DNA of 64,000 nucleotides from the NCBI GenBank assembly GCA_020072645.1, contig JAIQGK010000008.1, positions 124,001 through 188,000 of the forward strand, written 5' to 3'. The position numbers and the translations under genes are program-made. This DNA is from Terriglobia bacterium. Its GTDB lineage: Bacteria > Acidobacteriota > Terriglobia > Terriglobales > Acidobacteriaceae. The notes under the pieces were generated by a model. That model made no database searches and was not told where the DNA came from. It saw only the letters and a program-made list of their open reading frames with translations. Of the stretch, positions 59,251 to 64,000 are shown one piece after another. Every line of letters begins with the position of its first letter. Position 1 is the stretch's first letter.

Positions 59251-60234
59251 ATGGAATTGCGCAAAGATCCGATTACACGCTCCTGGGTCATCGTGGGCGA
59301 TGACGTGGAGCGTCCAGCCCAGCCCGGCTATTGTCCCTTTTGTCCTGGAGCGCAGAACGCGCCGCAGGTGATTGCTACGTTGAATGGCAACGAGCTTGGC
59401 GGCCCAATCTCAGCCATGGTGCATCCAGCGCCCCTCTACCGCATTGAAGGAGAGCCGCATCGCCATGCGGAAGGCATCTATGACGCCATGAACACGGTTG
59501 GCGCGCATGAGGTGCTGGTGCAGAGCATCCGGCACGATATTGAGCTGTGGCAATCATCGGACGCTGAAATTTCCCAATTCCTGCTGCTGACCGCCCAGCG
59601 CATACAGGACCTGAAAGGCGATCTCCGGTTTAAGTATGTGACTATGTTCAAGAACCATGGGCCTGCCGCGAGTCAGGAGTTCGACCACCCTGTTTCCGAA
59701 CTGACAGCGACCACGTTTGTTCCGCGTCGGGTGTTGTATGAGCTGCGAGCTTCCCGCGATTATTACTTGGAAAAAGAGCGCTGCGTTTTCTGTGACACGC
59801 TGGGACAGGAATTGCGCAATCCCATCAGGATCGTGGAGGCCCTGAACCACTTTGTTTCAATGTGTCCGTTCGCATCCCGCGTGCCGTATGAGATCTGGAT
59901 CATGCCACGCAAGCATGAATCGTCCTTTGAGCGGTCAATCACGTCCAAGTCGGCCCATCTGAACGAACTGGCCGGATTAATCCGCCGAACACTGCAGCGG
60001 GTAATGAGCGTTTCTGAATCGTTTTATCTGGTGCTGCACACGGTGCCAAACACATATCAGAAATCGAACATACTGCAATACTGGAAAACCGTCGACGAGG
60101 ACTACCACTGGCACATCGAGATCCTGCCTATTATTGGCGCCAAGGCCAAGCCGTACTTCCTGAAAGAGGTGTATTACACCCACATATCGTCGGAGTCGGC
60201 GGCGGAAAAATACCGGAAACTCTCGATCCGTTAG
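59251..60234 (+). CDS. Galactose-1-phosphate uridylyltransferase-like protein (altered active site)
   Basis: 327 residues from the ATG at 59251. Cys28 and Cys31 (CPFCPG) and Cys178 and Cys181 (CVFCDT) suggest two zinc sites as in GalT. The C-terminal HIT-like motif DYHWHIEILP is intact. The motif that holds the catalytic nucleophile is HPHSQ in active GalT; here residues 146-150 read His-Pro-Val-Ser-Glu (HPVSE), so the nucleophilic His is Val148 and the Gln is Glu150. The sequence context GPAASQEFD before it and LTATTFVP after it are typical. The protein may have lost transferase activity or changed chemistry. Confidence 0.83.
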   Translation: MELRKDPITRSWVIVGDDVERPAQPGYCPFCPGAQNAPQVIATLNGNELGGPISAMVHPAPLYRIEGEPHRHAEGIYDAMNTVGAHEVLVQSIRHDIELWQSSDAEISQFLLLTAQRIQDLKGDLRFKYVTMFKNHGPAASQEFDHPVSELTATTFVPRRVLYELRASRDYYLEKERCVFCDTLGQELRNPIRIVEALNHFVSMCPFASRVPYEIWIMPRKHESSFERSITSKSAHLNELAGLIRRTLQRVMSVSESFYLVLHTVPNTYQKSNILQYWKTVDEDYHWHIEILPIIGAKAKPYFLKEVYYTHISSESAAEKYRKLSIR

Positions 60235-60363
60235 CTCCGCAGAGCGAATAGCGCGTTGCTAATATTCTTCCCGCAGTGTCATATAACCGGACTTCTCAAT
60301 GCACTCATACAGTGAACCTCGAGCAGGGCTCGGGGCAATTTAGTAGCTTGCTGCTCAATCAGC

Positions 60364-60879
60364 ATGGATAAAAACGAACTCCACGATGAACTTGAGCGGC
60401 TTCATCCGGCGAGCTTTGGCTGGGCGCTGTGGTGTTGCGACCACCGGAGAGATGAGGCGGAAGAAGTTTTGCAGGCCGCCTACCTCAAAGTGCTGGAGGG
60501 CGGAGCGCGCTTTGAAGGACGTGCAACCTTGCGGACTTGGTTTTTCTCCGTGGTTCGCCGGACGGCTTGGGAACAGCGTCGTAGGCGGTGGGCACGCGAG
60601 TTACTGTTGGGGCGCTGGATGGGACAGCAACCGGCTTCGATGCTGCATCCTGCGCCCGATGAAGCGCTGAGCAGTTCGGAAGAAAACCATGCGCTGCTTC
60701 GCGTGCTGATGAAGTTACCCGCGCGACAGCGTGAGGTCTTGCACCTGGTCTTTTATCAGGATTTAACGATTCAGGAGGCTGCGAAGGTTTTGAACATTTC
60801 CCTGGGAACGGCGCGCATACATTTTGAACGGGGCAAAACCAGGCTTCGCAGCCTGCTGAGTAAAGAGGAAATGCGATGA
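60364..60879 (+). CDS. ECF-type sigma factor
   Basis: 171 residues. Region 2: DEAEEVLQAAYLKVLEGGARFEGRATLRTWFFSVVRRTAWEQRRR. Region 4: LMKLPARQREVLHLVFYQDLTIQEAAKVLNISLGTARIHFERGKTRLRSLL. These are the two sigma regions of the ECF group. The last codons overlap the next gene by four bases (ATGA). It directs RNA polymerase to a stress regulon; its own promoter is not identified. The lead part is short for region 2. Confidence 0.88.
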   Translation: MDKNELHDELERLHPASFGWALWCCDHRRDEAEEVLQAAYLKVLEGGARFEGRATLRTWFFSVVRRTAWEQRRRRWARELLLGRWMGQQPASMLHPAPDEALSSSEENHALLRVLMKLPARQREVLHLVFYQDLTIQEAAKVLNISLGTARIHFERGKTRLRSLLSKEEMR

Positions 60880-61310
60880 ACGGGGACCAGAGTCTTCCTA
60901 ACGATGATCGTGGCGACAAAGCGCCGCCGGACACCAACTTGCAAAATGCTGCCTTGCGCAAGCGCTTCGTCAGCCTTCGTGAGCAAGAGCAGCAGCACAT
61001 TCCTGCATTCGCATCGCTATGGGGCGGCAGAAGCCGTATGCAACGGAGCAAAAGTTTCTGGTTCGCTGCCGCTGGTTGTGCGCTGATCGTTGTAATAGCG
61101 ATTCTTTTGCTTCGCTCTGAACGGACGAATAGGAATGAAGTCTCAATGGTCGAGATTACCGAATGGAAAGCGCCTACGGATTTTCTGTTGGAAACACCCG
61201 GACGCGAAATTCTGCAGACCGTGCCGGAAATCGGTAAATGGCAGGGCTACACCGCGGCGACTTCCGCCGCGGACGGGCATTCGCAAGTCAGGAAAAAGGC
61301 TTTGCACTAG
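60876..61310 (+). CDS. Single-TM protein, possible anti-sigma factor
   Basis: 144 residues, with an N-terminal cytoplasmic part of ~60 residues, one membrane helix at ~61-79 (FWFAAAGCALIVVIAILLL), and a C-terminal domain (VSMVEITEWKAPTDFLLETPGREILQTVPEIGKWQ). It overlaps the sigma gene by four bases, the usual arrangement for an anti-sigma factor, but no zinc-binding HxxxCxxC motif is seen. Function is inferred only from position and topology. Confidence 0.7.
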   Translation: MNGDQSLPNDDRGDKAPPDTNLQNAALRKRFVSLREQEQQHIPAFASLWGGRSRMQRSKSFWFAAAGCALIVVIAILLLRSERTNRNEVSMVEITEWKAPTDFLLETPGREILQTVPEIGKWQGYTAATSAADGHSQVRKKALH

Positions 61311-61325
61311 AGAAGGAGGATCTCT

Positions 61326-61742
61326 TTGAAATTCTACAGATTGTTGTTCGCATTGTTTGTTTTGAGCGCAGCAGGCTGGGGGCAGAAGCCGGCAGATGAT
61401 CCCATTGCTCAAGCTCTTTATCCGCCCGAACTGGTCATGAAGTATCGCCAGGAAATCAATCTGGATGAAGGTCAATCCAAGGCCATGAAAGAGGCCATCC
61501 AGAAGGCCCAAACCAAATTCCTGGACATGCAATGGGACATGCAGTCTGAAGCGGAAAAGCTGGTCAAATTGTTGAAGGCGCGTCCTGTGGACGAGGCGGC
61601 GGTCATGGCCCAGATGGACCAGGTCTTGAACCGCGAACGCGATATCAAAAAGGCCCAGATATCTCTGCTGATCCACATCAAGAATTTGCTTTCAGAAGCA
61701 CAGCAGAACAAGTTGACGGAACTTCGGCAAAAGCCGTCCTGA
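61326..61742 (+). CDS. Spy/CpxP-like periplasmic protein
   Basis: 138 residues starting with a TTG at 61326 after a strong GAAGGAGGA at 61311-61319. A signal peptide (FYRLLFALFVLSAAGWG) is followed by a helical domain typical of CpxP/Spy/ZraP: ALYPPELVMKYRQEINLDEGQSKAMKEAIQKAQTKFLDMQWDMQSEAEKLVKLLK and NRERDIKKAQISLLIHIKNLLSEAQQNKL. Such proteins are small periplasmic chaperones or metal sensors. The gene follows the sigma and membrane protein genes, so the operon may be an envelope-stress response unit. Confidence 0.83.
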   Translation: MKFYRLLFALFVLSAAGWGQKPADDPIAQALYPPELVMKYRQEINLDEGQSKAMKEAIQKAQTKFLDMQWDMQSEAEKLVKLLKARPVDEAAVMAQMDQVLNRERDIKKAQISLLIHIKNLLSEAQQNKLTELRQKPS

Positions 61743-61976
61743 TGAGCGTCTCTAGGCAGCGTCTGATTATTAATGTCAAGGTCGGGCGCTGCGTGCTCAA
61801 ATCCCCGCACCAAAAGCGACCGCAAGCCTCCATTCCCACGCCAAGGTCTTGACCACAAAGGGAAGTAGGGTGGAAACCCTATACGATCAGCGTAAATCCT
61901 GAGTTTTATGCTGCCCGACATGCGTTCTGGAGGTACCTTTGTGCGTTTTATCACATGTGCTACAGGCACTCGCGGC

Positions 61977-61982
61977 TATAAT
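61977..61982 (+). promoter_or_regulatory. -10 element of the ccsA-hemA operon
   Basis: TATAAT at 61977-61982 would start transcription near 61989, only ~6 bases before the ATG at 61995, so the leader is nearly absent. The -35 is not clear. Confidence 0.45.
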
Positions 61983-61994
61983 TTGCAATAACTT

Positions 61995-62819
61995 ATGCTT
62001 CCGTTGTTCTGGTTACGCGTGGCCCTGAGTCTGTACGGGGTGGGCCTGCTTTACGCCTTGGCGTCATTCTGGGGCGGCAGGAAAGTCCTGACCCGAATCA
62101 CCCTGCCCGCGGTGGGGCTGGGAATGGTGTTTCATTTTGTCTCCATCGTGGAAAATGCCATGTCCAGCGGCACCTGGGCGCCAACTTCCATGCATGGACT
62201 GGAATCGTTGCTGGCGTTCGTGCTGATGGTATTTTTCTTTGTCGTGTATGCCCGTTTCCGCGCCACGTCACCGGGGCTGGCCGTGTTTCCGCTGGTTTTC
62301 TGGCTCACTTTTTCTGCTTCGTCTTACGCCGAGCCCACCGAGCCTTCCGCTCCACTTTTCGTAAGCACGCAATGGATTTACATCCACGTCGCTTTGATTC
62401 TTATTGGATACTCGGCGCTGTTCTTCAGCTTTGTTGCCAGCATTTTGTATCTGCTCCAGGAGCGCAACTTGAAAACAAAGGCCGGGATGAAAGGATTCTG
62501 GTCGCGCCTGCCTGCGCTGGCCACAATCGACGAAATCGGCTTCAAATGCCTGATCTGGGGCTTCCCGTTCATGACGCTGGGGCTAATCGCGGGCTCGATC
62601 CTGGCGGAAGCGCGCTTTGGCAGCAGATACTTCGCCGATCCCAAAATTTTGTTGTCCGGCCTGATGTGGGTCATCTATATGGTCCTGCTGTACACGCGCT
62701 GGAACGCGGGATGGCGCGGCCGGCGTGCTGCGTACCTGGCGACATTCGCCTTTGGCGCGGCTGTACTGGCTTGGGCGGCAAATAATTTCAGCCAGACACA
62801 TAGGTTTATCGCTCCATGA
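61995..62819 (+). CDS. ccsA: Cytochrome c assembly protein CcsA/HemX
   Basis: 274 residues with eight membrane helices (for example ALSLYGVGLLYALASF, LTRITLPAVGLGMVFHF, LLAFVLMVFFFVVYARF, YIHVALILIGYSALFFSF, FPFMTLGLIAGSIL and YLATFAFGAAVLAWAANN). The family handles heme in cytochrome c maturation; a shorter HemX in Bacilli affects heme synthesis. The gene overlaps hemA by four bases, which favours the HemX-like role. Conserved His in MVFHFVSIVE and QWIYIHV. Either name is possible. Confidence 0.87.
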   Translation: MLPLFWLRVALSLYGVGLLYALASFWGGRKVLTRITLPAVGLGMVFHFVSIVENAMSSGTWAPTSMHGLESLLAFVLMVFFFVVYARFRATSPGLAVFPLVFWLTFSASSYAEPTEPSAPLFVSTQWIYIHVALILIGYSALFFSFVASILYLLQERNLKTKAGMKGFWSRLPALATIDEIGFKCLIWGFPFMTLGLIAGSILAEARFGSRYFADPKILLSGLMWVIYMVLLYTRWNAGWRGRRAAYLATFAFGAAVLAWAANNFSQTHRFIAP

Positions 62820-64000
62820 ACTTTCATGTCATCGGCGTGAACCACAACAGCGCTCCGCTTGAGGTGCGTGAGCGGCTGGCTGTGCCAGAAGCGCAGTTGC
62901 CCGACGCCATCCGCAGTCTTGTGCAGCAGCCCGGCGTGGATGAAGGCATGGTGCTTTCCACATGCAACCGCGTTGAGGTGGTTACCAGCACCAAGCAAGG
63001 CGCCGATCTGCGCGGATTTCTGGGCAGCTATTTTGGAGTGAGTCCCATGGCGCTCAATTCTCATATCTATGAATTTGAGCAGCGCGAAGCGGTGCGCCAC
63101 GTATTCCGCGTCGCCTCCAGCCTTGACTCCATGGTGGTGGGCGAGCCGCAGATTCTGGGCCAGGTTAAAGAAGCCTATGCTCTGGCGCGCGGGATGGGGG
63201 CGATACATTCCGGGCTGGACGCGCTGCTCTCACGCGCCTTTGCCGTGGCTAAGCGCGTGCGCTCAGAGACTTCAATCGGCAGCTCCAGCGTTTCCATTGC
63301 GTCTGTCGCGGTGCAGCTGGCGGAAAAGATTTTCGGTTCGCTGGAAGACAAGACAGTCTTTCTGGTGGGCGCAGGCAAGATGGCTGAACTCGCTGCGCGA
63401 CACCTGATCGCTCACGGTGCAAAGAACATTATCGTAAGCAACCGCACTTATGATCGAGCAGTGGAACTGGCAGAGGAATTTGGTGGCCGGGCCGTTTCTT
63501 TCGATCAGTTGCACGAAACCTCAGACAGCGCTGACATCATTTTGACTTCAACCGGCGCTCCTGAGCCGATCTTTCGCCGCGAACATGGCGAGCGCCTGCT
63601 GAAAGGCCGCCGCAACCGGCCAATGTTTTTTATCGATATTGCCGTCCCTCGCAACGTGCATCCGGACATGAACAAGCTGGACGGAATGTTTGTGTATGAC
63701 GTGGATGATCTGCAGTCGGTAGCTTCAGACAATGCCAGTGAACGCAAGAAAGAAGCCGAGCGGGCGGAAAAGATCATTGAACTTGAGGTGGATCGATTTG
63801 CTTCGCGCATGAAGTCGCTGGCCGTGGTGCCGACGATTCTTTCCCTCCAGGAATACTGCGAAACCATCCGCCAGGCAGAGATTGATCGCATTCGCGGTAA
63901 GCTGGGCACGATCACTCCGGAGCAGGAAGCGGCCATCGAGGCAATGACGCGCGGCATCATCAATAAACTGCTGCATACGCCTATTACCACGCTTAAATCG
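62816..64000 (+). CDS. hemA: Glutamyl-tRNA reductase (3' truncated by window end)
   Basis: 395 codons visible, the frame is open to the last base. It reduces glutamyl-tRNA to glutamate-1-semialdehyde, the first step of C5 heme synthesis. Signature: MNFHVIGVNHNSAPLEVRERL, catalytic Cys in LSTCNRVE (~50), SLDSMVVGEPQILGQVKEAYA, VFLVGAGKMAELAARHL (NADPH binding), and FFIDIAVPRNV. It starts inside the ccsA stop codon (ATGA overlap). The C-terminal dimerisation part lies beyond the window. Together with ccsA it makes a small heme operon. Confidence 0.96.
   Translation, partial: MNFHVIGVNHNSAPLEVRERLAVPEAQLPDAIRSLVQQPGVDEGMVLSTCNRVEVVTSTKQGADLRGFLGSYFGVSPMALNSHIYEFEQREAVRHVFRVASSLDSMVVGEPQILGQVKEAYALARGMGAIHSGLDALLSRAFAVAKRVRSETSIGSSSVSIASVAVQLAEKIFGSLEDKTVFLVGAGKMAELAARHLIAHGAKNIIVSNRTYDRAVELAEEFGGRAVSFDQLHETSDSADIILTSTGAPEPIFRREHGERLLKGRRNRPMFFIDIAVPRNVHPDMNKLDGMFVYDVDDLQSVASDNASERKKEAERAEKIIELEVDRFASRMKSLAVVPTILSLQEYCETIRQAEIDRIRGKLGTITPEQEAAIEAMTRGIINKLLHTPITTLKS

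Overview
The window looks like chromosomal DNA of an acidobacterium (Terriglobales/Koribacter-like soil lineage). This is an inference from gene content: outer-membrane biogenesis (LolA), type IV pili with multiple pilins, a heme A/cytochrome oxidase assembly cluster with DUF420, a class II photolyase, HAF-repeat and carboxypeptidase-regulatory-repeat secreted proteins, and many AMP-ligase and SPFH proteins typical of that phylum. Nothing looks like a phage, plasmid, IS element or CRISPR array. One tRNA (Val) is present.

Layout. 1-1.9 kb: 3' part of a large secreted FN3/DUF11 protein. 2.4-2.6 kb: tRNA-Val with its promoter. 2.7-5.8 kb: orphan membrane histidine kinase, a small membrane protein and an A-type Fe-S carrier. 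5.9-18.3 kb: a long minus-strand type IV pilus locus: three pilins, an ABC exporter pair, a TPR protein, LolA, PilC, PilB, PilM, PilN, PilO, a PilP/GspC-like protein and a pseudopilin. Each pilin gene has its own sigma-54-type -24/-12 promoter and an upstream TGACA-N5-TGTCA palindrome. 18.6 kb: ssb. 19.1-24.4 kb: heme A operon (cupredoxin-like lipoprotein, CtaA, CtaB, ABC-2 exporter, DUF420). 24.6-29.6 kb: NAD isocitrate dehydrogenase, NrdR, a flippase-like LPG synthase domain protein, lytic transglycosylase, HAD phosphatase and a 44-residue zinc-ribbon protein.

29.6-31.3 kb: a structured intergenic segment (candidate RNA), a secreted FG-GAP/VCBS tandem-repeat protein and an AT-rich gap. 31.3-35.7 kb: class II photolyase, two overlapping SPFH proteins and a Cys-rich secreted protein. 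35.8-42.5 kb: an acyl-ligase/ACP/acyltransferase fusion, seven-iron ferredoxin, alpha/beta hydrolase, RecO and DUF4184. 42.5-49.7 kb: GlyQ, GlyS and pyruvate phosphate dikinase. 49.8-55.3 kb: hypothetical proteins, a copper radical oxidase with five C-terminal beta-sandwich repeats, a HAF-repeat protein and an Mpo1-like protein. 55.4-61.7 kb: GNAT, formiminotransferase-cyclodeaminase, ArsR regulator, GalT-like protein, and an ECF sigma operon. 62-64 kb: CcsA/HemX and the start of hemA, which runs off the window.

The strongest non-obvious signals are the repeated sigma-54/palindrome architecture of the three pilin genes, the complete copper-radical active site in the 51.3 kb protein, the loss of the nucleophilic histidine in the GalT-like protein, and the structured, promoter-preceded intergenic segment near 29.7 kb. 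All coordinates and motifs were read by eye; no database search was run.
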